The notes: generated by a model from the letters alone, not told the origin. 64,000 nt of DNA from Sphingomonas sp. LC-1 (GCF_025371035.1 NZ_JANZXB010000005.1:186001-250000); one strand, 5' to 3'. Numbered from the stretch's first letter, positions 8,846 through 18,154 are shown. Numbers and translations: made by a program.

Positions 8846-10318
8846 ATGGCGGCAGCACGCGCACCACGCACGGCGATCATCGATATCGGGTCCAACTCGG
8901 TCCGGCTGGTCGTGTATCAGGGACCGGCACGACTGCCCGCGATCCTGTTCAACGAAAAGGTCATGGCCGGTCTGGGTCGCGGATTGGCCGCGACCGGTGC
9001 GATCGACCCCGCCGCACTGGCCAAGGCGCAAATCGCCCTGGCACGCTTTGCCAGCCTGGCGCGGGAGATGGGCGTGACCGGTCTGCGCACCGTGGCGACG
9101 GCTGCCGTCCGTGACGCGGCGAATGGCGGCGATTTGATCGCCTGTGCCGAGGCGCTGGGCTTGAAAGTCGAACTGCTGTCGGGCGAGCAGGAAGCCAAGG
9201 CGGCAGGTGAGGGAGTGCTATCCGCAATCCCGGATGCCGATGGCATTGTCGGCGATCTGGGCGGTGGCAGTCTGGAACTGGTTCGTGTCCGTGACGGCAA
9301 CGTCGAAGATCGGGTGTCCTTTCCACTCGGCGTGCTGCGCATTCCTGCCCTGCGCGAGCGTGGCGGCAAGGCGTTCGAGCGGCATATTGCGCGGCTCATC
9401 GAGGAGGCGGGCTGGGAAGGGCGGGGACGTGGCCTTCCCTTCTACATGGTCGGGGGGTCGTGGCGGGCGCTGGCGCGGCTGGACATGACGCTAGCCGATT
9501 ATCCCTTGCCGATCATCCATCATTACGAACTGACGCCGGTCGATATCCTTCGCCTGTCGCGCACCATCCCCCATCTGGGCAAAGCGCGACTACGCGAGGT
9601 GCAGGGCCTGTCCTCAAGCCGCGCCGCCACGCTGGGCGACGCGACCGCCTTGCTCAGCGTCCTGCTCAAGCATCTGGGCAGCAGCACGACGGTCGTCTCC
9701 GCCTTCGGCTTGCGCGAGGGATTGTTGTTCGGCGCGCTGGACGCCCGTACCCGTGCGCTCGATCCTCTGATCGTCGGCGCGCGCGAGGAGGGCCGGTTGC
9801 TGGGGCGTTTTCCAGAGCATGGCGATTTGCTGGACCGCTGGATTGCGCCCCTATTCGACGAGGAGGCCGTTGGTGATGCGCGGCTCCGCCACGCATCGTG
9901 CCTGCTGGCCGATGTGGGCTGGCGCGCCAATCCGGAGTTCCGGGCCGAGCGCGGGGTCGAGATCGCGTTACACGGCAATTGGGTGGGGATCGACGCAACC
10001 GGCCGGGCGATGCTGGCGCAGGCGCTGCATACCAGCCTTGGCGGGGGACTGGACGTGCCGGCGCCACTGGCGGAACTGGCGACCCCCGCACAGTTGAAGC
10101 GCGCAACGGCCTGGGGCCTGGCGATCCGCCTCGGCCAGCGGCTAAGCGGCGGGCTGGCGGGACCTTTGGAGCGGACCGAACTGATCGTCGAGGGATCGAT
10201 GCTCGGCCTGGCGATGCTCGACGCGGACCGGGGCTTTTACGGCGAGGCGGTGGAGCGCCGCCACAACGCACTCGCCACCGCCCTCGGGCGCACGCCGAGC
10301 CGGATCAGCCGCACCTGA
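8846..10318 (+). CDS. ppx: Ppx/GppA exopolyphosphatase
   Basis: The 490-residue protein has the ASKHA/Ppx-GppA architecture: phosphate loop 1 IIDIGSNSVRLVVY at the N-terminus, TVATAAVRDA, phosphate loop 2 DGIVGDLGGGSLELV, and a C-terminal helical domain. It removes terminal phosphates from polyphosphate, or from pppGpp in GppA-type members; sequence alone does not separate these, but adjacency to ppk favours polyphosphate. It lies 17 bases after ppk. Its 3' end overlaps the convergent I78-like gene by 14 bases. Confidence 0.93.
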   Translation: MAAARAPRTAIIDIGSNSVRLVVYQGPARLPAILFNEKVMAGLGRGLAATGAIDPAALAKAQIALARFASLAREMGVTGLRTVATAAVRDAANGGDLIACAEALGLKVELLSGEQEAKAAGEGVLSAIPDADGIVGDLGGGSLELVRVRDGNVEDRVSFPLGVLRIPALRERGGKAFERHIARLIEEAGWEGRGRGLPFYMVGGSWRALARLDMTLADYPLPIIHHYELTPVDILRLSRTIPHLGKARLREVQGLSSSRAATLGDATALLSVLLKHLGSSTTVVSAFGLREGLLFGALDARTRALDPLIVGAREEGRLLGRFPEHGDLLDRWIAPLFDEEAVGDARLRHASCLLADVGWRANPEFRAERGVEIALHGNWVGIDATGRAMLAQALHTSLGGGLDVPAPLAELATPAQLKRATAWGLAIRLGQRLSGGLAGPLERTELIVEGSMLGLAMLDADRGFYGEAVERRHNALATALGRTPSRISRT

Positions 10319-10592
10319 CGCGGAGGATCCGGCGCTCGGCATCGACCTCGACATTCAGCCGGTCGATACGGTAATCCATCGTCACGACCGTGTCGGGACC
10401 GATGACCCGCAAGGTTCGTGAGCCCGATCGCTTTAACGCCTCGGGACGCATCGAATCGGTCCAGACCTTGCCAATCAAGGGCGCCACCCCGGCATCGCCG
10501 CAGCTGGCCCCGGCCGATATATCGGCCGCCTTCGGCGTCGGCGCGCAGGCCGCGACACCCATCAGCGCGCTGATGGCAAGCCCCTTCATCAC
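10305..10592 (-). CDS. Peptidase inhibitor I78-like lipoprotein
   Basis: The 95-residue protein has a short hydrophobic leader ending in a lipobox-like GVAAC, so it is probably lipidated. The mature part carries the I78-family layout: a Cys plus LIGKVW near the N-terminus, RVIGPDTVVTMDYRIDRLNV and a terminal Cys-Gly (ILRVRCG). I78 members inhibit serine peptidases in a few studied cases, so function here is by family only. It overlaps the rnd stop by four bases and is probably cotranscribed with it. Confidence 0.75.
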   Translation of the reverse strand: MMKGLAISALMGVAACAPTPKAADISAGASCGDAGVAPLIGKVWTDSMRPEALKRSGSRTLRVIGPDTVVTMDYRIDRLNVEVDAERRILRVRCG

Positions 10593-11767
10593 GCAGCCTC
10601 CTCGGTATCGCGGACCATCTTCAGCTTGCCGCCCTTGACCACGAAACCCAGCCGCCCTTCGACCAGATCGAGTGCATCGCGACCGAATTGCTCGAACCGC
10701 CAGCCATCGAGCACCGAAAGACCGGTCCGTACCCCTGCGGCCAGCATCTCCAGATCATCGGCCCGTGCGAGCAGACGCGGCGCCACGTCGATGTCCCGCG
10801 CTCGAATCTTGAGCAACAGCTTGAGCAGGTCGGCCACCAGCGCGCCTTCACGGCCCAGGCCCGGCTTGCGATCATCGCGCGCGGGCAATTCGTCGGCTCC
10901 GAGCGGCACGGCATTGTCGAGCGCGTCCATCAGGCGGCTACCAATGTCGTTGCTCGCCCAGGTCGCCGAGAGCCCGCGAACCTTGGCCAGGTCCGCCTGT
11001 TTGCGCGGCGGATGACCGGCAAGATCGGCCAGCGTCTCGTCCTTGACGATACGGCCGCGAGGCAGATCCTTCGCCTGTGCCTCCAGTTCGCGCCACCGCG
11101 CAAGAGCCTTGAGACGGCCCAGCATGTCCGGCTTGCGTCCCGAGACGCGAACGCGTTTCCACGCGCAATCGGGATCGTTCGCATAGTGCGACGGATCGGC
11201 CAGCCGCTCCATCTCCTGATCCAGCCACGCCCCACGTCCGGTCTTGCGCAGCCGTTCGAGCATCTTGGGGAAGATTGCCGACAAATGGGTCACGTCGCCG
11301 ATCGCATAGTCGACCTGGCGTTGGTCGAGCGGCCGGCGCGACCAATCGGTAAAGCGTGCGCCCTTGTCCACCTGAATGCCCAGCCAGCTATCGACGAGGT
11401 TGGAATAGCCGATCTGCTCGCCTTGCCCCAGCGCCATCGCTGCGATCTGCGTATCGAACAGTGGGTGCGGGGTCTTGCCGGTCAGATTATAGATGATCTC
11501 GATGTCCTGCCCACCGGCATGGAAGACCTTGAGCACCTCGTCATTGTTAACCAACAGGTCGAGCAGCGGCGTCATGTCGAGCCCCGGGGCGTTGGGATCG
11601 ATCGCGGCGGCCTCTTCGGTGTCGGCGATCTGGATCAGGCAGAGTTCCGGCCAATAGGTGCTCTCGCGCATGAACTCGGTATCGACCATGACATAGTCGG
11701 CTTGCGAGAGGCGGGCGCAGAGGTTGGCGAGCGTGGCGCTGTCGGTAATCAACGGATGGACGTGCAT
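10589..11767 (-). CDS. rnd: Ribonuclease D
   Basis: The 392-residue 3'-5' exoribonuclease acts in tRNA maturation. DEDDy catalytic motifs are visible: DTEFMRE (Exo I), HAGGQDIEIIY (Exo II) and DYAIGDVTHL with Tyr and Asp (Exo III). An HRDC-type helical region follows (LKALARWRELEAQAKD). The open frame extends to 11833, but that part has no RNase D character; MHVHPLITDS is the plausible start, with a second Met one codon upstream. The gene is divergent from aspS across ~140 bases. Confidence 0.95.
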   Translation of the reverse strand: MHVHPLITDSATLANLCARLSQADYVMVDTEFMRESTYWPELCLIQIADTEEAAAIDPNAPGLDMTPLLDLLVNNDEVLKVFHAGGQDIEIIYNLTGKTPHPLFDTQIAAMALGQGEQIGYSNLVDSWLGIQVDKGARFTDWSRRPLDQRQVDYAIGDVTHLSAIFPKMLERLRKTGRGAWLDQEMERLADPSHYANDPDCAWKRVRVSGRKPDMLGRLKALARWRELEAQAKDLPRGRIVKDETLADLAGHPPRKQADLAKVRGLSATWASNDIGSRLMDALDNAVPLGADELPARDDRKPGLGREGALVADLLKLLLKIRARDIDVAPRLLARADDLEMLAAGVRTGLSVLDGWRFEQFGRDALDLVEGRLGFVVKGGKLKMVRDTEEAA

Positions 11768-11886
11768 CATCTGCACATAGCGGCAGCTGTGCAGCTTGAC
11801 AAAGAGGAACGCGAGCGACCCCGCTTTGGGCACAATGGGATTGACAAAAGGGGGGCTGGCGGGGAAGCGGCTGGGCTTTCCCAGAC

Positions 11887-11901
11887 GTTCAGAGAATGTT
11901 C
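11887..11901 (+). promoter_or_regulatory. GTTC-N7-GTTC LexA-box-like match at the aspS start
   Basis: GTTC-AGAGAAT-GTTC matches the alphaproteobacterial LexA direct-repeat operator exactly and overlaps the region of the aspS start codons. aspS is not a usual SOS gene and such a match could arise by chance. Confidence 0.3.
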
Positions 11902-11904
11902 GCC

Positions 11905-13719
11905 ATGCACGCCTATCGTACTCATAACTGCGCCGCGCTGACGGCCGAAGCCGTGGGCCAGACGGTCCGCCTGTCCGGCTGGGTCCATCGCAAGCGCGAT
12001 CATGGCGGCGTTCTCTTCGTCGATCTGCGCGACCATTATGGCATTACCCAGATCGTCGCGGACAGCGATACGCCCGCGCTCGCGATCCTGGAAAGCGTGC
12101 GCGTCGAATCGGTCGTGACGATCGACGGCGTGGTAAAGGCACGGTCGGCGGGCACGGTGAACCCCAACCTTGCGACCGGCGAGATCGAGGTGTTCGCGCG
12201 CGGAGCCACGGTGCTTTCCGCCGCCGAGGAACTGCCGATGCCGGTCGCGGGTGAGCAGGAATATCCGGAAGATATTCGCCTGCGCTACCGTTTCCTCGAC
12301 CTGCGCCGCGAGACGCTGCACGCCAATATCGTGCGTCGGACCCAGGTGATCTCGGACATGCGTCGTCGCATGGAGACGGCAGGCTTCACCGAATATTCGA
12401 CCCCGATCCTGACCGCATCCTCGCCCGAGGGCGCACGCGACTTCCTGGTGCCCAGCCGCATCCATCCGGGCAAGTTCTACGCTCTGCCCCAGGCGCCGCA
12501 GCAATATAAGCAACTGCTGATGGTCGCGGGCTTCGACCGCTATTTCCAGATTGCCCCCTGTTTCCGTGACGAGGATCCGCGCGCCGATCGTCTGCCCGGC
12601 GAATTCTACCAGCTCGACCTCGAAATGAGCTTCGTCACCCAGGAAGAGGTTTGGGAGACGATGGAGCCGGTGATCGGCGGCATCTTCGAGAAGTTCGCCG
12701 ATGGCCGTACCGTCACCCCGATCGGCCAGTTCCCGCGCATCCCCTATTCCGAGTCGATGCTGAAATATGGCAACGACAAGCCCGACCTGCGCAACCCGCT
12801 GATCATCACCGACGTCTCCGAGCATTTCACGACCTCTGGCTTCGGGCTGTTCGAGAAGATCGTCGGCTCGGGCGGCGTGGTCCGCGCGATCCCCGCACCG
12901 GGCACCGCCGAGAAGAGCCGCAAGTTCTTCGACGAGATGAACGAGTGGGCCCGCGCCGAAGGTCATGCAGGCCTGGGCTATGTCACCCGCAAGGGCGGCG
13001 AGTTCGGGGGCCCGATCGCCAAGAACCATGGCACCGAGGGCATGGAGGCGATCTATGCCGCGCTGGGCCTCGGCCCCGATGACGGTCTGTTCTTCGCGGC
13101 AGGCAAGGTGGAACAGGCGGCAAAGCTGGCGGGTCTGGCGCGCACCCGCGTCGCCGAACAGCTTGGCCTGATCGAGGAAGGTGCGTTCCGGCTGTGCTGG
13201 ATCGTCGACTTCCCCTTCTACGAGTGGGACGAGGACGAGAAGAAGGTCGAGTTCGCCCACAACCCCTTCTCGATGCCGCAGGGTGGCATGGAGGCGTTGA
13301 CCACCGCCGATCCGCTGTCGATCAAGGCCTATCAATATGATCTGGTCTGCAACGGCTATGAGATCGCGTCGGGTTCGATCCGCAACCAGTCGCCAGAGCT
13401 CATGGTGAAGGCATTCGAGCTTGTCGGCCTGTCCAAGTCCGATGTCGAGGAGCGCTTCGGCGGCCTGTACCGCGCGTTCCAATATGGCGCTCCGCCGCAT
13501 GGCGGGATGGCCGCCGGCGTCGACCGGATCGTCATGTTGATCTGCGGCGCGCAGAATCTGCGTGAAATCTCGCTGTTCCCGATGAACCAGCGCGCCGAGG
13601 ATTTGCTGATGGGCGCGCCGAGCTTGCCCGAGCCACGCCAGATGCGCGAACTCCACCTGCGCACGACCGCCGAACCCAAGAAGGACGGCGATCAGGTCGT
13701 GGTGGCGGCGAGCCACTGA
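11905..13719 (+). CDS. aspS: Aspartyl-tRNA synthetase (probably non-discriminating)
   Basis: The 604-residue class II synthetase has bacterial layout: an OB-fold anticodon domain ([13 protein letters not shown]), motif 2 around [19 protein letters not shown], a GAD insertion, and motif 3 [16 protein letters not shown]. The His in RDHGG equals the position that distinguishes non-discriminating (His) from discriminating (Leu) bacterial AspRS. This implies that it also charges tRNA-Asn, which GatCAB would then amidate. An in-frame ATG nine bases upstream is an alternative start. Two hairpins follow the stop. Confidence 0.96.
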   Translation: MHAYRTHNCAALTAEAVGQTVRLSGWVHRKRDHGGVLFVDLRDHYGITQIVADSDTPALAILESVRVESVVTIDGVVKARSAGTVNPNLATGEIEVFARGATVLSAAEELPMPVAGEQEYPEDIRLRYRFLDLRRETLHANIVRRTQVISDMRRRMETAGFTEYSTPILTASSPEGARDFLVPSRIHPGKFYALPQAPQQYKQLLMVAGFDRYFQIAPCFRDEDPRADRLPGEFYQLDLEMSFVTQEEVWETMEPVIGGIFEKFADGRTVTPIGQFPRIPYSESMLKYGNDKPDLRNPLIITDVSEHFTTSGFGLFEKIVGSGGVVRAIPAPGTAEKSRKFFDEMNEWARAEGHAGLGYVTRKGGEFGGPIAKNHGTEGMEAIYAALGLGPDDGLFFAAGKVEQAAKLAGLARTRVAEQLGLIEEGAFRLCWIVDFPFYEWDEDEKKVEFAHNPFSMPQGGMEALTTADPLSIKAYQYDLVCNGYEIASGSIRNQSPELMVKAFELVGLSKSDVEERFGGLYRAFQYGAPPHGGMAAGVDRIVMLICGAQNLREISLFPMNQRAEDLLMGAPSLPEPRQMRELHLRTTAEPKKDGDQVVVAASH

Positions 13720-13733
13720 ACTCCATGACAAAA

Positions 13734-13763
13734 GGGGCGGGTGTCATCATCGACACCCGCCCC
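13734..13763 (-). terminator. Terminator of the carbonic anhydrase gene
   Basis: A perfect 12-bp stem (GGGGCGGGTGTC / GACACCCGCCCC) with a 6-nt loop is followed on the minus strand by TTTT. This fits a Rho-independent terminator for the leftward gene. Confidence 0.8.
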
Positions 13764-13773
13764 CGAAAGATAC

Positions 13774-13807
13774 CGCCCGCGCAGGTCTTCACCCGCGCGG
13801 GCGTTTT
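13774..13807 (+). terminator. Terminator of aspS
   Basis: A 9-bp stem (CGCCCGCGC / GCGCGGGCG) around a 12-nt loop is followed directly by TTTT. It faces the carbonic anhydrase terminator, so the convergent pair is insulated in both directions. Confidence 0.8.
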
Positions 13808-13810
13808 GAT

Positions 13811-14461
13811 TTACGCCGTTGCGACCGCAGCAGCCGCCGGCTTGAATTCGCCCTCTTCGTCCATCAGGTGCAGCACGCCATCCGCAATCGCGAAATAGGC
13901 GCCGCGCAGCTTGAGCGTGCCCGCATCTTCACGCTTCGTGACGAAGGGGAAGGTGCGCATATTGGCGATCGACGTACGAACCGCTTCCAGTTCCATCTCG
14001 CGCATCGCATCCGGGCCGTCGCCATGCTTGGCGACAACCTTCTCGCGCGCACCGTCGAGCAGATGCACCCAGTCCGAAATGAAGCCGCCTTCGCCCTGCG
14101 GCGCATGGGCGAAACCTTGCGTCAAAGCGGCCTTGCAACCGCCGCATGCGCCATGCCCCATAACAACGACATCGGTCACCTCGAGCTGCGTCACCGCGAA
14201 TTCGAGTGCGGCCGACACGCCGTGATGGCCGCCGCCGGTTTCGAAAGGCGGGACGAGGTTGGCGACGTTGCGCACCACGAAAATCTCACCCGGCAGCGTG
14301 TCGAAGATCTGAGCCGGATCGACGCGGCTGTCCGAGCACGCGATCACCATCACCTTGGGGCTCTGGCCTTCCTTCAGTTCGGCCCAGCGGTCGCGCTGGC
14401 GACGCCAATCGGAGGTCCGAAAGCGCTGATAGCCATCCACGAGGTCGTTAAAGTCGGTCAT
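13811..14461 (-). CDS. Beta-class carbonic anhydrase
   Basis: The 216-residue enzyme hydrates CO2 to bicarbonate. Zinc-ligand motifs of beta-CAs are visible: ACSDSRVDP (Cys, with the Asp/Arg dyad) and GHGACGGCKAAL (His and Cys). RNVANLVPP and the GVSAALEFAV segment are also conserved. The open frame continues to 14944, but that region has no CA similarity; MTDFNDLVDGYQRFR is the natural family N-terminus and is preceded on its strand by AGAGAG. It is monocistronic and divergent from lipA. Confidence 0.95.
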   Translation of the reverse strand: MTDFNDLVDGYQRFRTSDWRRQRDRWAELKEGQSPKVMVIACSDSRVDPAQIFDTLPGEIFVVRNVANLVPPFETGGGHHGVSAALEFAVTQLEVTDVVVMGHGACGGCKAALTQGFAHAPQGEGGFISDWVHLLDGAREKVVAKHGDGPDAMREMELEAVRTSIANMRTFPFVTKREDAGTLKLRGAYFAIADGVLHLMDEEGEFKPAAAAVATA

Positions 14462-14612
14462 TGCTCTCTCTTGTCCAGTTTGGAAACCACGCTCTAGCAG
14501 GCGAACCCGACCATGGCCGTTTCGGTTCCATATCAAATTGTGTCTGTGCCTGATATAGGTCAGGGCGCCGGGGGCATTGTGTCCGACGAGCAGCATCGCT
14601 ATTTCGCGGGTC

Positions 14613-15536
14613 ATGAACGAGTTGACACCGTTGGTCGCGCCGGTGCGCGCGCGTAAGCCCGATTGGATCCGCGTCAAGGCTCCGACCAGCGCCGGTTTCG
14701 CCGCGACCCGCGAGTTGATGCGCGCGAAGAGTTTGACGACGGTCTGCGAAGAAGCGGCCTGCCCCAATATCGGGGAGTGCTGGTCGAAAAAGCATGCGAC
14801 CGTCATGATCCTCGGCGACACCTGCACACGTGCCTGTGCCTTTTGCAACGTCAAGACGGGCATGCCGCGCAAGGTCGACGCGATGGAGCCCCAGAATGTG
14901 GCCGACGCCGCGGCGCAGATGGGCCTGAAGCATATCGTGGTCACCTCGGTCGATCGCGACGACCTTCCCGATGGCGGCGCGTCGCAGTTCGTGAAGGTGA
15001 TTCAGGCTCTGCGCCGAACGACGCCGGACACGACGATCGAAATCCTGACTCCGGACTTCCGCAACAAGGCGCAAGCTGCAATCGAGTCGATCGTCGAGGC
15101 GCGGCCTGACGTCTACAACCATAATCTGGAGACGGTTCCCCGGCTCTATCCGACGATCCGTCCGGGTGCGCGCTATTATGCGTCGCTTCGCCTGCTCGAG
15201 AGCGTCAAGCGCCACGATCCGTCGATCTTCACCAAGTCGGGCGTGATGCTGGGCCTGGGCGAAGAACGGCTCGAGGTCCATCAGGTGATGGACGACATGC
15301 GCTCCGCCGACATCGATTTCCTGACCATGGGCCAGTATCTCCAGCCGACGCCGCGCCATGCCAAGGTCGCGGAGTTCGTAACGCCCAAGGCATTTGACGC
15401 CTATGCTTCGATCGCCCGGGCCAAGGGCTTTCTGCTGGTGGCCAGTTCGCCGCTGACGCGTTCCAGCTACCATGCGGGCGACGATTTCGAGCGGCTGCGG
15501 TCGGCGCGCGAGGCGAAGCTGGCTGCCACGCGCTGA
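14613..15536 (+). CDS. lipA: Lipoyl synthase
   Basis: The 307-residue radical-SAM enzyme inserts sulfurs into protein-bound octanoyl groups. The auxiliary cluster motif [12 protein letters not shown] and the SAM cluster motif CTRACAFC are both complete, and the C-terminal [11 protein letters not shown] provides the Ser ligand of the auxiliary cluster. The ATG giving [18 protein letters not shown] is chosen over an upstream GTG (14577) because it matches the usual start. The stop overlaps the ratA ATG. Confidence 0.97.
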   Translation: MNELTPLVAPVRARKPDWIRVKAPTSAGFAATRELMRAKSLTTVCEEAACPNIGECWSKKHATVMILGDTCTRACAFCNVKTGMPRKVDAMEPQNVADAAAQMGLKHIVVTSVDRDDLPDGGASQFVKVIQALRRTTPDTTIEILTPDFRNKAQAAIESIVEARPDVYNHNLETVPRLYPTIRPGARYYASLRLLESVKRHDPSIFTKSGVMLGLGEERLEVHQVMDDMRSADIDFLTMGQYLQPTPRHAKVAEFVTPKAFDAYASIARAKGFLLVASSPLTRSSYHAGDDFERLRSAREAKLAATR

Positions 15537-15994
15537 TGCCCAAGCATAGCGAAACACGGCATCTGCCCTATACGCCGGAGCAGATGTTTGATCTCGTCGC
15601 CGACGTTGCGCGCTATCCGGAATTCCTGCCCTGGGTGTCGGCGATGCGCGTGCGCTCGGACTCGGACACCGAGACGGTGGCCGACATGATCGTCGGCTTC
15701 AAAGGACTGCGTGAGACCTTCACCAGCCGAGTCACCAAGACGCGGCCGGAAGCGATCGACGTCGATTATCTCGACGGACCGCTGAAATATTTGCGCAACA
15801 ACTGGCGCTTCCGCCCGGAGGGGCAGGGGTGCGCCGTCGACTTCACCGTCGACTTCGCGTTCAAAAACCGGGTGTTCGAGATGCTGGCGGGGCAGGTGTT
15901 CGGCACCGCGCTCCGCCGCATGATCGGCGCGTTCGAGGATCGCGCCGCCAAGCTTTACGGCAATAGCAGTTCCAGCGCCAACAGCGCCGCCTGA
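15536..15994 (+). CDS. ratA: RatA/Coq10-family START-domain protein
   Basis: The 152-residue polyketide-cyclase/START-like protein has the family opening HSETRHLPYTPEQMFDLVADVARYPEFLPW and the conserved GFKGLRETFTSRV. Homologues bind ubiquinone (Coq10) or were described as RatA, which affects ribosome association; the ubiquinone role is more likely in alphaproteobacteria. It is coupled to lipA by a TGATG overlap. Its last 40 bases run into the convergent cinA-like gene. Confidence 0.88.
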   Translation: MPKHSETRHLPYTPEQMFDLVADVARYPEFLPWVSAMRVRSDSDTETVADMIVGFKGLRETFTSRVTKTRPEAIDVDYLDGPLKYLRNNWRFRPEGQGCAVDFTVDFAFKNRVFEMLAGQVFGTALRRMIGAFEDRAAKLYGNSSSSANSAA

Positions 15995-16455
15995 AGCCGA
16001 ATCGCACCCCGGCCGATATCGCCAAACTCATGGCGTTCGGCCTTCACATCCTCGGGATCGCCGTCACGTAGCGCCTGAGCGAAGACGACGGTCCCGACCG
16101 GCTTCTTCGCCGTCCCGCCACCCGGACCCGCCACGCCGGTGATCGCCACCGCCACATCCGCTTCGCTGGCGGCCAACGCACCCTGTGCCATGGCCCATGC
16201 GGTGGCGGTCGATACCGCGCCGAACGTCTCGATGACTTCGGGATTGACCTTGAGCAGACCGATCTTGGCCTGGTTCGAATAGGTCACGAACCCCGCCTCG
16301 ACCACATCGGACGAGCCCGGAATTTCGGTCAGGGCAGCCGAGACGAGCCCCCCGGTGCAACTCTCGGCGAGCGCGACTCGGCGACCGGCTGCACGGTTTT
16401 CGGTGACGACCCGATCGGCGAGTTCGACCAGTTCACGGGGCAGGAGCACGTCCAT
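15955..16455 (-). CDS. pncC: CinA-like C-terminal domain protein (nicotinamide-nucleotide amidase)
   Basis: The 166-residue stand-alone CinA C-terminal domain has the markers AESCTGGLVSAALTEIPGSSD and AVAITGVAGPGGGTAKKPVGTV. PncC-type members deamidate NMN to NaMN in pyridine nucleotide recycling. The open frame extends upstream to 16752, but MDVLLPRELVELA is the family start and sits exactly on the stop of the preceding gene (one-base overlap). The 3' end overlaps ratA convergently by 40 bases. Confidence 0.9.
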   Translation of the reverse strand: MDVLLPRELVELADRVVTENRAAGRRVALAESCTGGLVSAALTEIPGSSDVVEAGFVTYSNQAKIGLLKVNPEVIETFGAVSTATAWAMAQGALAASEADVAVAITGVAGPGGGTAKKPVGTVVFAQALRDGDPEDVKAERHEFGDIGRGAIRLQAALLALELLLP

Positions 16456-16985
16456 CAGCGGTTTCCGTTGGCGCAGAGCGGCAGGTCGGGCACGGCCACC
16501 TGCCGTCCTCGCGCCTTTTCCGTCTTGAGATATTGAAGCGCGGTCACGACGACCGAGGCCATGTTGCGCGGTGGGAGGGGGGCAAGCTGGGTCACCAGCC
16601 GGTCGATCGTTCCGCAATCCTCCAGCCCAATCCGCCCGACAATGAACGGGACGAGCAGCGAGGTCAGCAGCGGCCGGGCATAGTCCGACTGTAGCAACGT
16701 GTCGATCGCCGGGTCGGACAGCTTGACGATCGCCGCGCGCGCGGCCGGCCAAGCCTGATCGGCCGCCCCTTCATATTTCGAGATCAGCGTGCCGCCACCC
16801 CGGATCAGGCTGGTGGCGGGCAGACGGCCCGCGCAGACGCGCCCGGTCTCGCGCAATATGTCGGGCATGGCGACGAGGGTCATCGCCTCGGCTTCCGGCG
16901 CGGTGATGCAGGCGCGCTGCTGGGCGCCGGCCACTTCCGGGGCGGCCAAGCCCAGAAGGGCGACGATCAGGCCGAAGCGCCTCAT
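16455..16985 (-). CDS. Hypothetical exported protein
   Basis: The 176-residue product starts with a Sec signal peptide ([22 protein letters not shown], cleavage probably after AGA or AQ). The mature part has three Cys (CITAPE, VCAGR, EDCGT) and a fourth near the C-terminus (LCANGNR), which could form disulfides. Helical segments with many Leu/Ile follow. I recognise no family. It lies between ispDF and the cinA-like gene with overlaps on both sides (4 and 1 bases), so it belongs to that operon. Confidence 0.7.
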   Translation of the reverse strand: MRRFGLIVALLGLAAPEVAGAQQRACITAPEAEAMTLVAMPDILRETGRVCAGRLPATSLIRGGGTLISKYEGAADQAWPAARAAIVKLSDPAIDTLLQSDYARPLLTSLLVPFIVGRIGLEDCGTIDRLVTQLAPLPPRNMASVVVTALQYLKTEKARGRQVAVPDLPLCANGNR

Positions 16986-18154
16986 GCCGTCGCTCCGCTG
17001 GGCAGCCGCACCGTCGCGACCGCCTGGGTGGCGATTCCCTCGCCGCGTCCGGTGAAGCCCAGACGTTCCGTCGTCGTCGCCTTCAGACTAACGCGGCCCT
17101 CCTCGATATTCAGAAGCCCCGCGATACGCTCGACCATGGCGACGCGATGCGGGCCGATCTTGGGGGCTTCGCAGATGATGGTCAGGTCGACGAAATCGAT
17201 CCGCCCACCCTTTTCGGCGATCAGCTTGGCAGCATGTTGCAGGAACTGGCCCGACTCCGCACCCTTCCATTGCGGATCGCTGGGCGGAAAATGCGTCCCG
17301 ATATCGCCCGCCGCGATCGTGCCGAGCAACGCATCGGTCAGGGCGTGAAGCGCGACATCGGCATCGCTATGCCCTGACAACCCCTGATGATGGGGGATCA
17401 GCACCCCGCCCAGCCACAATTCCTCGCCATCTTCCAGCCGGTGGACGTCAAAGCCCATCGCGGTCCGGGTCTCCCATGACAGTCGCATATCGGCTCCGGC
17501 AAGGTCGTCGGGATAGGTGATTTTCTCGAGCATGGCATCGCCCTGCACCAAAGCGACGCGTCCGCCAAGACGTCGCACCATCTGGGTATCATCGGTCGCC
17601 TCCGCATCGGCAGGCCAGGCGGCATGGGCGGCGATGACCGATTGCAGGTGGAACCCCTGAGGGGTCTGGACCCGAACGACGCCATCGCGGGGCACTACAT
17701 CGCCAAGATAGAGGCCGTCCGCCCGGTCATCCGTCCTCGCCAGCGTATCGGCCACCGGCAGGACCGGCATGGCACCGTCCGCTGCTCCCAAACCGGCGAG
17801 CACGCGATCGATCACGTCGGCGGACAGAAAGGGACGCGCGGCGTCATGGATCAGCACCTTCGTGACGCCCGCTACCGCCAGGTGGCGAAGTCCGTTCGCC
17901 ACCGACTCGCGACGGCTGACCCCACCGACCTCGAACCAGGCATCCGGCAGCATGTCTCGGACCGTCTCTATCTGGTCCGGCGCGACCATGGTCAGAACGA
18001 GGTCGACCGCCGGGTGGCGGACCAATGCCGCTTGGCTCCAGGCGAGCATGGGCCGACCGCCCAGATCGCGGAACTGCTTCGGGACGCCACCGCCCATGCG
18101 GCTGCCGCCCCCCGCCGCGACGATCAGGGCCGCGACCTTTTCATTTTCGCTCAT
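16982..18154 (-). CDS. ispDF: Bifunctional IspD/IspF (MEP-pathway isoprenoid synthesis)
   Basis: The 390-residue fusion carries out two non-consecutive steps of the MEP pathway. Residues ~1-225 are IspD (CDP-ME synthase): the nucleotide loop [19 protein letters not shown] and the [10 protein letters not shown] and PVADT motifs. Residues ~230-388 are IspF (MEcPP synthase): [10 protein letters not shown] with metal ligands Asp and His, [14 protein letters not shown] and [18 protein letters not shown]. The fusion is common in alphaproteobacteria. It is divergent from dusB. Confidence 0.97.
   Translation of the reverse strand: MSENEKVAALIVAAGGGSRMGGGVPKQFRDLGGRPMLAWSQAALVRHPAVDLVLTMVAPDQIETVRDMLPDAWFEVGGVSRRESVANGLRHLAVAGVTKVLIHDAARPFLSADVIDRVLAGLGAADGAMPVLPVADTLARTDDRADGLYLGDVVPRDGVVRVQTPQGFHLQSVIAAHAAWPADAEATDDTQMVRRLGGRVALVQGDAMLEKITYPDDLAGADMRLSWETRTAMGFDVHRLEDGEELWLGGVLIPHHQGLSGHSDADVALHALTDALLGTIAAGDIGTHFPPSDPQWKGAESGQFLQHAAKLIAEKGGRIDFVDLTIICEAPKIGPHRVAMVERIAGLLNIEEGRVSLKATTTERLGFTGRGEGIATQAVATVRLPSGATA

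Noticed and set aside
11796-11846. Two TTGACA hexamers between rnd and aspS
   Set aside because: No acceptable -10 element at 16-18 bases from either, so no promoter call is made.
11767-13731. 654-codon open frame on the minus strand opposite aspS
   Set aside because: It is the antisense shadow of a GC-rich gene. Its translation has no family motif and is rich in His/Arg/Asp as expected for an antisense frame, while aspS is unmistakable.
14530-14556. Inverted repeat ATATCA / TGATAT with 15-base spacer between carbonic anhydrase and lipA
   Set aside because: Six-base arms with a wide spacer are common by chance and no known operator fits.
14462-14944. Long N-terminal extension of the carbonic anhydrase frame
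   Set aside because: It runs through the divergent promoter and opposite lipA, and the extra residues have no carbonic anhydrase similarity.
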